Shown here in pieces: positions 23,943 to 33,114 of a stretch of DNA of 64,000 nucleotides (the first letter of the stretch is position 1; each line of letters begins with the position of its first letter). A program made the translations under genes and the position numbers. Location of the stretch: assembly GCA_027487315.1 (NCBI GenBank), contig JAIYDW010000249.1:1-64000 (forward strand), in the 5' to 3' direction. This stretch comes from Verrucomicrobiaceae bacterium. GTDB taxonomy: Bacteria > Verrucomicrobiota > Verrucomicrobiia > Verrucomicrobiales > Verrucomicrobiaceae. A model generated the notes under the pieces. That model was not told the origin of the DNA. It ran no database searches and saw nothing but the letters and a program-made list of their open reading frames with translations.

Positions 23943-25706
23943 ATGGAAGCCTGGATTGTACTTACTCTGCTCGCCATCACGGTGGTGTTGTTTGCCATGG
24001 AGAAGATCTCCGTGGACGTGGTGACGTTGTTGCTGCTGTGCACGCTGATTTTGACCGGGATTCTGACGGTGGAGGAGGCGTTCATTGGCTTTAGCAGTGA
24101 GATTGTGGTGATGCTGGCGGCCATTTTTGTGATTGGGGCGGCGCTGCGGGATAGCGGGGTTTTGGACGCGGTGGCGCAGGGGATGGCGCGGGTGCTGGGT
24201 TCGGAGCCGACGCGGCTGACGGCGGTGATGATGAGCGGGGTGGGGTTGCTGTCCGCATTCATGAACAACACGACGGTGACGGCGATGTTTGTGGGGCCGA
24301 TTGTGCGCTTGTCGAGGCAGGTGGGGGTTTCGTCGTCGCGATTGCTGATGCCGTTGGCGTTTGCGTCGATTTTGGGTGGCACTTGCACGTTGATAGGCAC
24401 GTCAACCAATGTGGCGGTGAGTGGTTACCTCAAAAAGCACGGGTTGCCAGAGCTGGGGATGTTTGAATTCACGGGTATTGGCGTCACGTTGATGGTGGTT
24501 GGGGTTGTTTACATGGTGGTGTTTGGACGATACCTGCTGCCGGAGAGGCATGAGGAATCCGAGACGCTGGCACCCAGGGAATACCTGGCAGAGGTGGTGA
24601 TTTTGGCGGGTTCACCGTTGATTGGTCAGGCGGTGCTGAATTCGGATTTTTCGGTTTTGGGGTTTACGGTGGTGAAGATTTTGAGGGATCGGCAGGAGGT
24701 CGGGGCGGTATCCGGGGAGCATTTTGCGGAAGGCGATCTGGTTTTGGTGGCAGGCAAGGTGGTGAACCTGATCAAGATCAAGAAGATTGAGGGCTTGGAC
24801 ATCAGTGAGGATGTGGAGTTGAGGCGGGGAGGGGTGAAAATGAAAGACGCGCACATCGCGGAGGTGGTGATCACGCCGCGCAGTCGATTGGTGGGGCGGA
24901 CATTGCGGGAGTCGCAATTTCGGCAGACGGCAGGGCTTTCGGTGCTTGCCCTGATGCGGGGGGATCAGAGTTTATTGGGTGCGATTGCCGATACGCCGCT
25001 GAAGGCGGGGGATTTGATGCTGGTGCAGGGTCCGCTGGATTTCATCCGGCGTTACGAAGAGGATGGGGAACTGGTGGTGATTTCGGATCACCCAGGAGTC
25101 GCGTCCGGGTTGACACGCGGGATGGTGGTTCTGGGGTTGTTCCTTGCAGCGATTGCAGCCGGAAGCATGGAGATTTTACCTGTGCCCGTGGCCCTGCTGC
25201 TGGTGGCGTTGTTTGCGGTGCTGACGCGGGCGGTTTCGGTCGAGACAGCGTATGAAAACATCGATTGGCGCTTATTGATCCTGATTTCGGGGATGATGGC
25301 TTTTGGAGAGGCGATGACGTCTTCTGGAGCTGCGGACATGGTTGCGGGAGCTGTGGTGAGTCTTTTGCTTCCGATGGGTTCGCTGGCGGTCTTGGCCGGG
25401 TTTGCGTTGCTTGCGATGTTGTTGACGCAGCAGATGTCGAATGCGGCGGCTGCTCTGGTGGTGCTGCCTGTGGCTTTGCGGGCGGCGGAAACGTTGGGGT
25501 TAGAGTCGAGGCCGTTTGCAATTACGGTCATGCTGAGCGCTTCGGTGGCGGTGCTGACGCCTTTTGAACCGTCGTGCCTGTTGATTTATGGGCCGGGCAA
25601 GTATCGGTTCAGTGATTTTTTTAAGGTGGGAAGTGGTTTGGCTTTGATCACGCTGGTGATCATTTTGGTGATGGTGCCATGGTATTGGCCACTGAAGGCG
25701 CAATGA
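23943..25706 (+). CDS. SLC13-family (CitT/ArsB-like) permease with TrkA-C domains
   Basis: A 587-residue inner-membrane transporter. Helices 1-5 contain FMNNTTVTAMFVGP and LGGTCTLIGTSTNVAVSGYL, the two signature hairpins of SLC13 / divalent-anion:Na+ symporters. A cytoplasmic insert of ~180 residues with two TrkA-C (RCK-C) folds follows (EYLAEVVILAGSPLIGQAV; HIAEVVITPRSRLVGRTL). The second half has TQQMSNAAAALVVLPVA and TPFEPSCLLIYGPG. This arrangement (permease-RCK_C-RCK_C-permease) is typical of a subgroup annotated as citrate or sulfate permeases. A sulfate carrier would fit a sulfatase-rich bacterium, but the sequence does not decide the substrate. It is divergent from ribD and ends 2 bp from the convergent rlmN. 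Confidence 0.88.
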   Translation: MEAWIVLTLLAITVVLFAMEKISVDVVTLLLLCTLILTGILTVEEAFIGFSSEIVVMLAAIFVIGAALRDSGVLDAVAQGMARVLGSEPTRLTAVMMSGVGLLSAFMNNTTVTAMFVGPIVRLSRQVGVSSSRLLMPLAFASILGGTCTLIGTSTNVAVSGYLKKHGLPELGMFEFTGIGVTLMVVGVVYMVVFGRYLLPERHEESETLAPREYLAEVVILAGSPLIGQAVLNSDFSVLGFTVVKILRDRQEVGAVSGEHFAEGDLVLVAGKVVNLIKIKKIEGLDISEDVELRRGGVKMKDAHIAEVVITPRSRLVGRTLRESQFRQTAGLSVLALMRGDQSLLGAIADTPLKAGDLMLVQGPLDFIRRYEEDGELVVISDHPGVASGLTRGMVVLGLFLAAIAAGSMEILPVPVALLLVALFAVLTRAVSVETAYENIDWRLLILISGMMAFGEAMTSSGAADMVAGAVVSLLLPMGSLAVLAGFALLAMLLTQQMSNAAAALVVLPVALRAAETLGLESRPFAITVMLSASVAVLTPFEPSCLLIYGPGKYRFSDFFKVGSGLALITLVIILVMVPWYWPLKAQ

Positions 25707-25708
25707 TG

Positions 25709-26845
25709 TTAGGCGCCGGGGGTTCCGATGGTGATGCGCTTGGATGGAATGGGACTTTCGATGATGCCGAGTCCGGTTTCGTGTTTGAGACGGAGTTGAC
25801 CGCAGGCGGCGGCGATGTCGTGGCCTTTTTCGCGGCGTAGAGTGGCGGGGATGCCGGCATCGGAGAGTACTTTCAGGAAGGCGTCTTGTTGGGCTTCGTC
25901 AGGGCGTTGCCAGGAGAGGCCTTCGACGGTGTTGTAGGGGATGAGATTGACCTTGGCCTCAACGCTGCGGGCGCGTTTCACCAATGATTTAGCTTGTTCC
26001 AGGGAATCATTGATGCCGGCGATGAGGATGTATTCGAAGGTGAGGCGCTGTTTGTGATGTTGCTTCCAGTAGGACAGGGCTTCAAAGAGTTCATCGAGCG
26101 GGTATTTTTGGTTTACCGGCATGATTTGGTTTCGGACCTCATCGCTGGCACCGTGGAGGGAGATTGCGAGGCGAATCTGAAGGGGGATGTTGGCGAGTTT
26201 TTTGATTTGAGGGGCGAGGCCGCTGGTTGAGACGGTCATGCGTCGCGCTCCGATGCCGATGCCCCAGTCTGCATTGAGGACTTCGATGGCTCGGGTGAGG
26301 TTGGAGTAGTTTGCGAGGGGTTCGCCCATTCCCATGAAGACAATGTTGTCGACGCGCTGGCCGGAGTGGGCTTCGGCTTGGACGACCTGTTCGACGATCT
26401 CGGCGGCGGAGAGGTTGCGGGTGAAGCCGGCGAGGCCGCTGGCGCAGAATTTGCAATCGTATGCGCAGCCGACCTGGCTGGAAACGCAGAGGGTGAGGCG
26501 ATCTGATTTATCGCCGTAAAGAGCAGGAGAGGCGGGGATCAATACGGTTTCGACAAAACGCCCATCGTGAAGTTTGAGGAGGAGTTTTTGAGTGGTATCG
26601 GCACTGCCCTCGACCTGGGTGAGGGTCATTGTGCGCACGACCGCGGCTTGGGTGAGCGCTTCGCGCAGCGGTTTGGGGAGGTTTGTCATGGCCTCGAAGG
26701 AGACCGCGCGTTTTTCGAAGATCCATTCGACGAGTTGTTTTGCGCGGAAGCCGGGTTGGCCGAAGCTGGTGACGAGCTCTGTCATTTCCTCTGGCGTGAA
26801 TCCGAGGAGGCCAGGGAGTGGGAGGAGCGCGGCAGCGTTAGTCAT
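25709..26845 (-). CDS. rlmN: 23S rRNA (A2503-C2)/tRNA (A37-C2) methyltransferase RlmN
   Basis: RlmN is a radical-SAM enzyme that methylates C2 of adenosine 2503 in 23S rRNA and A37 in some tRNAs. From the ATG at 26845 the product is 378 residues. The iron-sulfur cysteines are Cys127, Cys131 and Cys134 in CAYDCKFC, followed by MGMGEPLANY and VSTSGLAPQIKKLA. The conserved C-terminal active-site cysteine lies in the AACGQLRLKHE segment, as expected for RlmN rather than Cfr by overall layout. Upstream codons to 26878 contain a possible earlier start but no family sequence. The gene stands between two + strand genes with minimal spacing and is probably monocistronic. Confidence 0.95.
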   Translation of the reverse strand: MTNAAALLPLPGLLGFTPEEMTELVTSFGQPGFRAKQLVEWIFEKRAVSFEAMTNLPKPLREALTQAAVVRTMTLTQVEGSADTTQKLLLKLHDGRFVETVLIPASPALYGDKSDRLTLCVSSQVGCAYDCKFCASGLAGFTRNLSAAEIVEQVVQAEAHSGQRVDNIVFMGMGEPLANYSNLTRAIEVLNADWGIGIGARRMTVSTSGLAPQIKKLANIPLQIRLAISLHGASDEVRNQIMPVNQKYPLDELFEALSYWKQHHKQRLTFEYILIAGINDSLEQAKSLVKRARSVEAKVNLIPYNTVEGLSWQRPDEAQQDAFLKVLSDAGIPATLRREKGHDIAAACGQLRLKHETGLGIIESPIPSKRITIGTPGA

Positions 26846-26961
26846 CGGGCATGTTCGTCCTGTCGGGGGCGATGTCAAAGCATGCTCAAGACTGTTGGTA
26901 ATACAAATGAGTGCAGATTGATCCGAACGGCCCGTTATGGATTATGCCGCACCATTGAGAT

Positions 26962-28536
26962 ATGATCATCCACCGACACCCATTTTTGTTTTTTCTACTT
27001 CCTTTTGCGGCTGTTTGCGCCGGAGAGCCCTTTGATGAGACCCAGGTGAGAACGCTGTTTGCATTTGATAGCGTATCCATACCACACACTCAAAATTTGA
27101 GGCTGGAGATGCGACAGCCTGAGCGACATCCGGCCAATCCGGTGCTTCGGCGGGGGGCGCCGGGAACGCCTGATGCCAATGGGGTGCAGTTTTATGGATC
27201 AGTCATTCGGGAGGGTGGGAAGTACCGGATGTGGTATGTGGCCTTTGACGATGATGAGGGCAACAAGATGGCGTCGGCGCGATGGAGGCCGGCCTATGCG
27301 GAAAGTGTGGATGGGGTGAACTGGACGAAACCAGATCTTGGGTTGGTGACATTCAAAGGGAACAAGCACAACAACCTCATTTTGACGGATCCGACGCCTC
27401 TTGGTTTGGTGAACTTGAAGGTGTTACTTGATCCCGATGATCCCGATCCAAAGCGGCGTTACAAAGCCACCGGGCATGCCTATTTTCGGCATAACACGCG
27501 ACTGGGCAGTCTTGCTCCGTTTGTGAGTGCAGACGGGCTGTCATGGACGATGACGGCGCCCGGTAAGACAAAGGGTGCTGAATTGGTGAAGGAAGACTTA
27601 GTACTGCCGGCAGTTCATTTTGAGCCGAGTGGAGGCCTCTACAAATGGGAGGGGTTGTTCTACGCAAGCGGGCAGAATTCGATGAATGCGCCACAGCCTT
27701 ATCACGGCCGGGTGACGCGGATGTATCGTTCAGCTGACTTTGTGAACTGGTCGCAAACGAGTGCGATCGGGTTTGTGCGGGTTGCACAACACACGTTGCT
27801 TGGTGCGGGTCGAAGTCGGGAGGGGGAACAAACCCATGAGGGCATTAGCGTGTGGAATCGTGGCAATGTACTCATTGGTGTTTCAGGTCTTTGGCATGGA
27901 GCGAAGGAATGGAAAGACGTGACGATAGATTTGGGGTTCATGATCAGCAATGACGGCCTCAATTTCCGGGAAGCCGCCCACGAATGGGCATTCATCAAGC
28001 GTGGCGAGGACGGCGCGTGGGATCAAGGCGGGTTACTGCAGGGTCAGGGGTTTGAGAATATCGGGGATCAGACTTTCATCTACTATGGGGCTTGGGACCC
28101 GAGACACTGGGAGGATGTGCCGACTCGAGGTGGCGTGGGTATTGCGGTGCTGCCGCGAGATCGATATGGAGATCTGGTGGTTGAAGAGGTGGGGAAAGGT
28201 CCGGGAGACTATCAAATGCCTGAGATTACGAGCGAGTTTGTGACCGCCTCAATTCCGGTCAAGCCGGGCAGTTCGCCTCAATTCTATGTCAATGCCGACG
28301 GGCTCGGTGAAGGAGCATTTTTACGAATCGAGCTTCTGGATGCACTTGAAAAACCGCTTGCGGGTTACTCCGGACTTGAGGCTGCTGAGGTTCGCAGGAG
28401 CGGATTCCAGACGCCGGTCAAATGGGGTGGCGGGCTTGATGGCAAGGGCCTGCCGGAGAGTGTTAAGCTACGAGTATTCTTTGAGGGAGCCAGAAACACC
28501 GCCATTCGGTTGAGTGCCATCTATGTACAACCTTGA
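26962..28536 (+). CDS. Secreted glycosidase-like beta-propeller protein
   Basis: A 524-residue exported protein with a short leader (HRHPFLFFLLPFAAVCAGE). The body shows repeats typical of GH32/GH43-like five-bladed propellers: GSVIREGGKYRMWYVAFD, YAESVDGVNWTKPDLGL, RYKATGHAY, FVSADGLSWTM, VTRMYRSADFVNWSQ and FMISNDGLNFRE. A C-terminal beta-sandwich of about 120 residues (VTASIPVKPGSSPQFYVNADG...) closes it. Similar proteins are common in PVC bacteria, often annotated only as hypothetical or glycosyl-hydrolase-like; acidic catalytic residues cannot be assigned with confidence here. Its stop lies 8 bp from the convergent CIA30 gene. A polysaccharide-degrading role is inferred. Confidence 0.65.
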   Translation: MIIHRHPFLFFLLPFAAVCAGEPFDETQVRTLFAFDSVSIPHTQNLRLEMRQPERHPANPVLRRGAPGTPDANGVQFYGSVIREGGKYRMWYVAFDDDEGNKMASARWRPAYAESVDGVNWTKPDLGLVTFKGNKHNNLILTDPTPLGLVNLKVLLDPDDPDPKRRYKATGHAYFRHNTRLGSLAPFVSADGLSWTMTAPGKTKGAELVKEDLVLPAVHFEPSGGLYKWEGLFYASGQNSMNAPQPYHGRVTRMYRSADFVNWSQTSAIGFVRVAQHTLLGAGRSREGEQTHEGISVWNRGNVLIGVSGLWHGAKEWKDVTIDLGFMISNDGLNFREAAHEWAFIKRGEDGAWDQGGLLQGQGFENIGDQTFIYYGAWDPRHWEDVPTRGGVGIAVLPRDRYGDLVVEEVGKGPGDYQMPEITSEFVTASIPVKPGSSPQFYVNADGLGEGAFLRIELLDALEKPLAGYSGLEAAEVRRSGFQTPVKWGGGLDGKGLPESVKLRVFFEGARNTAIRLSAIYVQP

Positions 28537-28544
28537 TCGAGTCG

Positions 28545-29153
28545 TCATCCTGCTTTGATCCAATCCACTTTCAGTGAGAAGCTGCGGGTGCGTTTGTCAC
28601 CAATAAGCAATCCGACTTCTTCGACCTTTGAAAGATCTAGAGGAGGACCGTCGAGTGCGTTGCCTCGGTAGGTGGGTTTGAATGTGGCAAAGGGAACGGT
28701 GACCTCGATCCACTCGTCGGTTTTCGTCGCGAACTCGGCGCTGTAAGAAATGCGCGAGCCTCTGAACCGGGCGTCGGTTGATATGCGCAGTTGGTAGGTT
28801 CGGCCGTCGCCTTTGACTCTGAGGATCATGCTTTTGGCGGTGGTCAGGTCATGACCTTTGCCTGGGGTGCGAATGGATGAAAAACCGCCGTTGTTCTCCA
28901 GGGACAAGCTGCCGCTGAAGTGAAGCAGGCCGTCTTTGATTTTGGCCGATCCCTGCGAAAGGCCGCCCATTACTCCGTCATTAACGGCTATCCAAGGGGA
29001 TTCCGTTTTTGATTCATTGAAGTCCATAAGCGTTCGGGGAGAGGGAATTTTTTGATCTGACTCTTGGTCTTTTCCTGACAAACTCGGGCTAATGAGCGTG
29101 AGCGTGCCGAGAAGAATTCTGGAAAGGTTTATAGCCTCAAGGTTCATGGCCAT
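28545..29153 (-). CDS. CIA30-domain protein
   Basis: A 202-residue protein. The N-terminal ~35 residues contain a hydrophobic stretch (LLGTLTLISPSLSG) that may be a signal peptide or anchor; ATGs at 29153 and 29147 are both possible. The rest is a CIA30 / NADH:ubiquinone oxidoreductase intermediate-associated fold, a galactose-binding-like jelly roll: WIAVNDGVMGGLSQG, LHFSGSLSLENNGGFSSIR, MILRVKGDGRTYQLRIST and WIEVTVPFATFKPT. Despite the name, bacterial members are not known to assemble complex I and may bind carbohydrate or other ligands. Just 24 bp separate it from the upstream carboxypeptidase gene on the same strand, so the two are probably cotranscribed. Confidence 0.82.
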   Translation of the reverse strand: MAMNLEAINLSRILLGTLTLISPSLSGKDQESDQKIPSPRTLMDFNESKTESPWIAVNDGVMGGLSQGSAKIKDGLLHFSGSLSLENNGGFSSIRTPGKGHDLTTAKSMILRVKGDGRTYQLRISTDARFRGSRISYSAEFATKTDEWIEVTVPFATFKPTYRGNALDGPPLDLSKVEEVGLLIGDKRTRSFSLKVDWIKAG

Positions 29154-29177
29154 TGGACTGTTGGTTTTTGGGTAGGC

Positions 29178-30086
29178 TTAGGGTTGTTGGGTCCAGGCCC
29201 AACGAAAGAGATTTCGAGCATCGCTATCACGGGCCTCTTCTGATGTGCTTCCGAGTACGACGACATGCAGTCGACGTTGTTCTCTTTGACCGCTTGCGAT
29301 CAAACAGTGTCCGGCTTGGTTAGTGAGTCCGGTTTTGATGCCATCGTAGCCGAGGTCGAGTTCAAGCAGTGCGTTGGAGTTCTTCCAACTTGCGGTGCGC
29401 AAGCTGCCATCCGCCTTTTTGATGCGAGCTTCGTGATGGCGGGTGGCGACGGCTGTCCGGAATGCTGGCAACTGCATGGCCGCAAAGGCGAGACGAGAGA
29501 GATCAGCTGCGGTGGTGGTTCGATCATGCTCAGTGCCGCCGTCGCCGAAGGAAGACCGGTAAATGGTTTGAGTCATGCCGATTTGACGCGCAAAACGATT
29601 CATTTCTGCGATGAAGTGAGAGCGTGTGTTGAGAAGGGGGTTGTCGAGTCCGGCGTTCAATAAAACTTCGTCTGGTGGGGCGAGTCGGAGATGAAAGTGT
29701 TCGGCCAAAGCGTTGCCAGCATCGTTTCCGGAGGGCAGGAGCATGGCTAGAAGGGCGTCCTTAACCTGAATTTGCTCACCCGGCTTGAGTTCAGCGGTTG
29801 AACCGACGGTGGTTCCGGCCAACTGGGATATTTTGACCCATTCGGACATGATGGAAGGGTCTTTAGTTGCAAGCTGGAAGACTGTGTAGGCACACATGAC
29901 CTTGGCTGTGCTCGCGGCCTTGCGCTGCTGGTCTGCCTCGTGCTGCCAGAGCAGTTTGCCGGATGCGGCATCGCTGATGACCCAGGCTTTTGCGGTCACG
30001 ACTGGCGGTGAATTGAGGTCTTCTTCGTTGGCGTGGAGTGCAGGCACCGAGGTTGCGAGCATAAGAATGAGAGACTTGGGATTCAT
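29178..30086 (-). CDS. D-alanyl-D-alanine carboxypeptidase (PBP5/DacF-type)
   Basis: A low-molecular-weight penicillin-binding protein that trims the terminal D-Ala from peptidoglycan stem peptides in the periplasm. From the ATG at 30086 the product is 302 residues with a signal peptide (NPKSLILMLATSVPALHA). The three serine-peptidase S11 motifs are complete: STAK (Ser59, Lys62), SGN (119-121) and KTG (251-253). The usual C-terminal PBP5 beta domain and amphipathic membrane anchor are absent, so this is a short, probably soluble form. It forms a pair with the CIA30 gene downstream. Its neighbours on the other side include PBP1C and an M23 peptidase, so this stretch is enriched for wall-remodelling functions. 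Confidence 0.92.
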   Translation of the reverse strand: MNPKSLILMLATSVPALHANEEDLNSPPVVTAKAWVISDAASGKLLWQHEADQQRKAASTAKVMCAYTVFQLATKDPSIMSEWVKISQLAGTTVGSTAELKPGEQIQVKDALLAMLLPSGNDAGNALAEHFHLRLAPPDEVLLNAGLDNPLLNTRSHFIAEMNRFARQIGMTQTIYRSSFGDGGTEHDRTTTAADLSRLAFAAMQLPAFRTAVATRHHEARIKKADGSLRTASWKNSNALLELDLGYDGIKTGLTNQAGHCLIASGQREQRRLHVVVLGSTSEEARDSDARNLFRWAWTQQP

Positions 30087-30156
30087 ATTGGGCAAATGCT
30101 ACAGGAGAGGGGAGTGGGCCAGCGATTGGAAAGCCACCATGGGGTTCCATTCGTAT

Positions 30157-30486
30157 TTACTCGCCCAAAACGGATTGCTTCACCCAGTTTGAATAACGTT
30201 CGGAGACTGCTTCGGGACGAATGGCAATGATCTCGGGGGTATCGTAGGGGTGGTGCGCTGATAAAGTCTGTTCGAAGACGGGTAGTCTATCCCGCGTGGT
30301 CTTGAACAAAGTTTGGACCTCCCGGGCTGATTCTATGGCCCCCTGCCACCTGTAGATGGACTCGATCCCTGGGATCAAATTGACACAAGCAGCTAGTTGA
30401 GTCTCAACTAGAAAGGTGCCAACTTGTCGCGCAGAATCCTTGTCTGGAAACGTGCAGAAAACCAAAATCACTTCATTTGTATTCAT
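30157..30486 (-). CDS. cutA: CutA1-family divalent-ion tolerance protein
   Basis: CutA1 is a small trimeric ferredoxin-like protein, historically linked to copper tolerance; its true biochemical role is unsettled. The 109-residue product begins with NTNEVILVFCTFPDKDSARQ and contains LAACVNLIPGIESIYRWQG (the conserved AACVN and YxW segment), EVQTLFKTTRD, HPYDTPEIIAI and a C-terminal YSNWV, all family hallmarks. The ATG at 30486 faces the ATG of the sensor kinase at 30499, leaving 12 bp between the two start codons. Each promoter must therefore lie inside the other gene, or one start is further in. The open frame extends further upstream but only the part from 30486 is family-like. Confidence 0.93.
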   Translation of the reverse strand: MNTNEVILVFCTFPDKDSARQVGTFLVETQLAACVNLIPGIESIYRWQGAIESAREVQTLFKTTRDRLPVFEQTLSAHHPYDTPEIIAIRPEAVSERYSNWVKQSVLGE

Positions 30487-30498
30487 GGGCCCTAGCGT

Positions 30499-31635
30499 AT
30501 GAGAACCGCTTTCATTGACAAGCTCATCAAGCGGATTGACAAGCTCGAACCAGGCGAATTGCAGCATGTTATGCTCGATTTGCTGAGAGAAAAGGGTTTC
30601 CTGGAGAAGGTCTTTCAGGCCCTACAGGAAGGTATTATCCTTCTCGATACCGAAGGCCAAGTGACGTATGTGAATCGCGCTGCCTGTCAGTTTTTCGGAC
30701 TTGAGGCGGAGCAGGTCGTCGGGCAGAAACTGGCGCAGGGATTGCGTGGCTTAGATTGGCCTGAGCTACTGAAGCCAGGAACTGTCGTCAGCCGCGATTT
30801 AGAGGTCGTTTACCCTGAAAACCGATACCTGAACTTCACCATCACGTCCATTGATGACGAAGCGCCCCTGGGGTTTGTAATGATCATTCGTGACATCACC
30901 CAAACACGCAAGGTTACCGAGGAAAAAATTGAAAGTGAACGCATCAGCGCGCTGACGATACTAGCGGCGGGTGTAGCCCATGAACTGGGCAATCCACTCA
31001 ATTCGATCACGATACACCTGCAATTGCTTGAGCGACGCATTCGCAAAATGGGTGCTGCTGGGGCCAAACTTCAAGAGCATTTGGATGTCGCTCTGGGTGA
31101 GATCAAGCGCTTGGACTTCATCATTTCACAGTTTCTGACCGCTGTTCGACCAACCCAACCCCATTTTCAGCCTATCATTGTCACCGATTTGATCCTTGAG
31201 TCACTGGCATTCCTAAAGCCTGAGTTAAGTCAGCACAATGTGAGCGTTCGAACTGAACTACGTGCCGATGTTCCGGCCATGCCCCTGGATGGCAACCAAA
31301 TGAAACAGGCGTTTTATAATTTAATTCGTAATGCCTGCCAAGCCATGCCTGAAGGCGGAACCCTCACAGTTGAGGCAACCTTTAATGATTACGAAATTCG
31401 AATTGCCTTCACTGACACAGGAAAGGGAATCTCTGCGGATAATCTAAATCATCTTTTCCAGCCTTTCTTCACCACGCGTGGCAGCGGAACAGGTTTGGGC
31501 TTGATGATCGTTCGGCGTATCGTTCGCGAACATGGCGGTGAAATTGACATTGAGAGTCGAGTCGGCAAGGGCACGCGATTCACTCTTTTCCTGCCTCTCG
31601 TAGAAAAGAAAATCCGACTTTTGGAGGCTGGTTAA
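30499..31635 (+). CDS. PAS-containing sensor histidine kinase (NtrB-like)
   Basis: A 378-residue kinase with no membrane segment, so it senses a cytoplasmic signal. After a short helical N-terminus comes a PAS domain (about 40-135, ALQEGIILLDTEGQVTYVNR). HisKA follows with the phospho-acceptor His161 in GVAHELGNPL, then the ATPase domain with Asn278 (NLIRNACQAMPEGG), DTGKG (306-310) and GSGTGLGL (328-335). The layout and the partner gene 18 bp downstream point to an NtrB/NtrC-type pair acting through sigma-54. The signal is unknown. Because the regulator gene overlaps pbpC, envelope stress or cell-wall state is a plausible input; that is inference. Confidence 0.92.
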   Translation: MRTAFIDKLIKRIDKLEPGELQHVMLDLLREKGFLEKVFQALQEGIILLDTEGQVTYVNRAACQFFGLEAEQVVGQKLAQGLRGLDWPELLKPGTVVSRDLEVVYPENRYLNFTITSIDDEAPLGFVMIIRDITQTRKVTEEKIESERISALTILAAGVAHELGNPLNSITIHLQLLERRIRKMGAAGAKLQEHLDVALGEIKRLDFIISQFLTAVRPTQPHFQPIIVTDLILESLAFLKPELSQHNVSVRTELRADVPAMPLDGNQMKQAFYNLIRNACQAMPEGGTLTVEATFNDYEIRIAFTDTGKGISADNLNHLFQPFFTTRGSGTGLGLMIVRRIVREHGGEIDIESRVGKGTRFTLFLPLVEKKIRLLEAG

Positions 31636-31653
31636 CAATTCAATATCCTTTGC

Positions 31654-33114
31654 ATGATTACCGACGCACCCACTGTCCTGATTGTCGATGACGAGAAGCA
31701 TACCCGAGAGGGACTAAGGCTCACTCTAGAAGACGACTTCGATGTCTATGTCGCATCCAATGCGGCGGAAGCTCTTGAGCATCTTCGACATGATGAGATT
31801 GCTGTCATGCTGACCGATCTTCGCCTTGGTGCCGATGATGGGATGAAGTTGCTCGACGAGGCACTCAAGCTACCAAAACCACCAGTGTGTATCATGATGA
31901 CCGCCTATGGTAGTGTCGACACGGCAGTTGAAGCCATGCGACGTGGGGCTTGGCATTTTGTGACCAAGCCATTGAATCTTGATGAAGTCGAATTGCTTAT
32001 CAAGCGCGCACTTAGAGGACGATCACTCGAGCAGGAAAACCAGCAACTTCGACAGCAAGTAGAGAGGAAATTTTCTGTTAATGGTATCTTGGGCCAGTCG
32101 GATGCGATGAAGCAGGTGATCGAAACAATACAGCAAGTGGCGCCCACTCGCGCGACCGTCTTGATTGAGGGGGAAAGTGGCACCGGCAAGGAGCTTGTCG
32201 CGCGTGCCGTGCATCATCTCAGCGGCCGACCTGTCGCCAAACTAGTTTCTGTTCACTGTGCTGCTCTATCACCGCAAATTCTCGAAAGTGAGCTTTTTGG
32301 CCATGAGAAAGGTGCCTTTACCGGGGCGATGGAGCGGCGTATCGGGCGATTCGAACAAGCCGATGGTGGCACCCTGTTTCTTGATGAGATCGGCGAAATT
32401 GATGGCAGCACGCAAATCAAACTTCTGCGTGCTCTTGGAGAACAAATCATCGAGCGCGTTGGCAGCAGTAAACCAATCAAGGTGGATGTTCGTGTTGTTG
32501 CTGCGACCAATCGTGACCTCGCCCGGATGGTAGAAGAAGGAACCTTCCGAGAAGATCTTTACTGGCGGTTGCGGGTGGTGACGCTTAACATGCCACCACT
32601 TAGAGAACGCAAAAGTGACATTCTTGTTCTTTGCGAGCACTTCCTCAAGGAAATCGCCGAGGCTAATGGCAAAGCGCCCAAGCCGTTTGCAGATGAAGTG
32701 TTACCAGCTCTTATGGCGTACGATTGGCCTGGCAACGTGCGAGAGCTACGCACGGTGATTGAGCATGGTGTCGTCATGAGCAATGGTGCCAAAATCCAAC
32801 TTCGGCATCTTCCCGGCTACCTCTCCCACATTCCAGGCGGCATCGGATTGCGCGCTCCCATTTCTAGTGGCCGAAACAAGACGCCGCTCGCTGCTCAGGA
32901 AAAAAAATCAGCGAATGTTCCAATGTCCGAATCCCAAGCCGATCTCGACCTTGGTCACCTTGAAGCGATGATGATTCGCGAAGCCCTCGCACGAAGTGGC
33001 GATAATCGCACCGAGGCTGCTGAAAAACTAGGGATTTCGCGGCGCACTTTGCAACGCAAGTTGAAAGAAATGGGCCTCATTCGCAGGAAGCGCCAACTTC
33101 GGGATGAAGGTTAA
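31654..33114 (+). CDS. Sigma-54-dependent response regulator (NtrC family)
   Basis: A 486-residue transcription activator. The receiver domain has Asp12/13, the phospho-acceptor Asp55 in LTDLRLG, Thr83 and Lys105. The AAA+ domain has Walker A GESGTGKE (173-180), the sigma-54 contact loop GAFTGA (220-225) and Walker B LFLDEIGE (241-248). The C-terminus is a Fis-type helix-turn-helix (DNRTEAAEKLGISRRTLQRK) of about 40 residues. It is cognate to the kinase 18 bp upstream, and its end overlaps the start of pbpC by 11 bp. It should activate promoters with GG-N10-GC elements; I did not find a convincing one ahead of the genes in this operon. Confidence 0.95.
   Translation: MITDAPTVLIVDDEKHTREGLRLTLEDDFDVYVASNAAEALEHLRHDEIAVMLTDLRLGADDGMKLLDEALKLPKPPVCIMMTAYGSVDTAVEAMRRGAWHFVTKPLNLDEVELLIKRALRGRSLEQENQQLRQQVERKFSVNGILGQSDAMKQVIETIQQVAPTRATVLIEGESGTGKELVARAVHHLSGRPVAKLVSVHCAALSPQILESELFGHEKGAFTGAMERRIGRFEQADGGTLFLDEIGEIDGSTQIKLLRALGEQIIERVGSSKPIKVDVRVVAATNRDLARMVEEGTFREDLYWRLRVVTLNMPPLRERKSDILVLCEHFLKEIAEANGKAPKPFADEVLPALMAYDWPGNVRELRTVIEHGVVMSNGAKIQLRHLPGYLSHIPGGIGLRAPISSGRNKTPLAAQEKKSANVPMSESQADLDLGHLEAMMIREALARSGDNRTEAAEKLGISRRTLQRKLKEMGLIRRKRQLRDEG

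Noticed and set aside
26930-26960. dif-like sequence near the skew reversal (complement reads GGTGCGGCATAAT)
   Set aside because: Only one arm resembles the XerC site, with an extra base, and the XerD arm is not recognisable. Another partial match at 35406-35430 fails in the same way.
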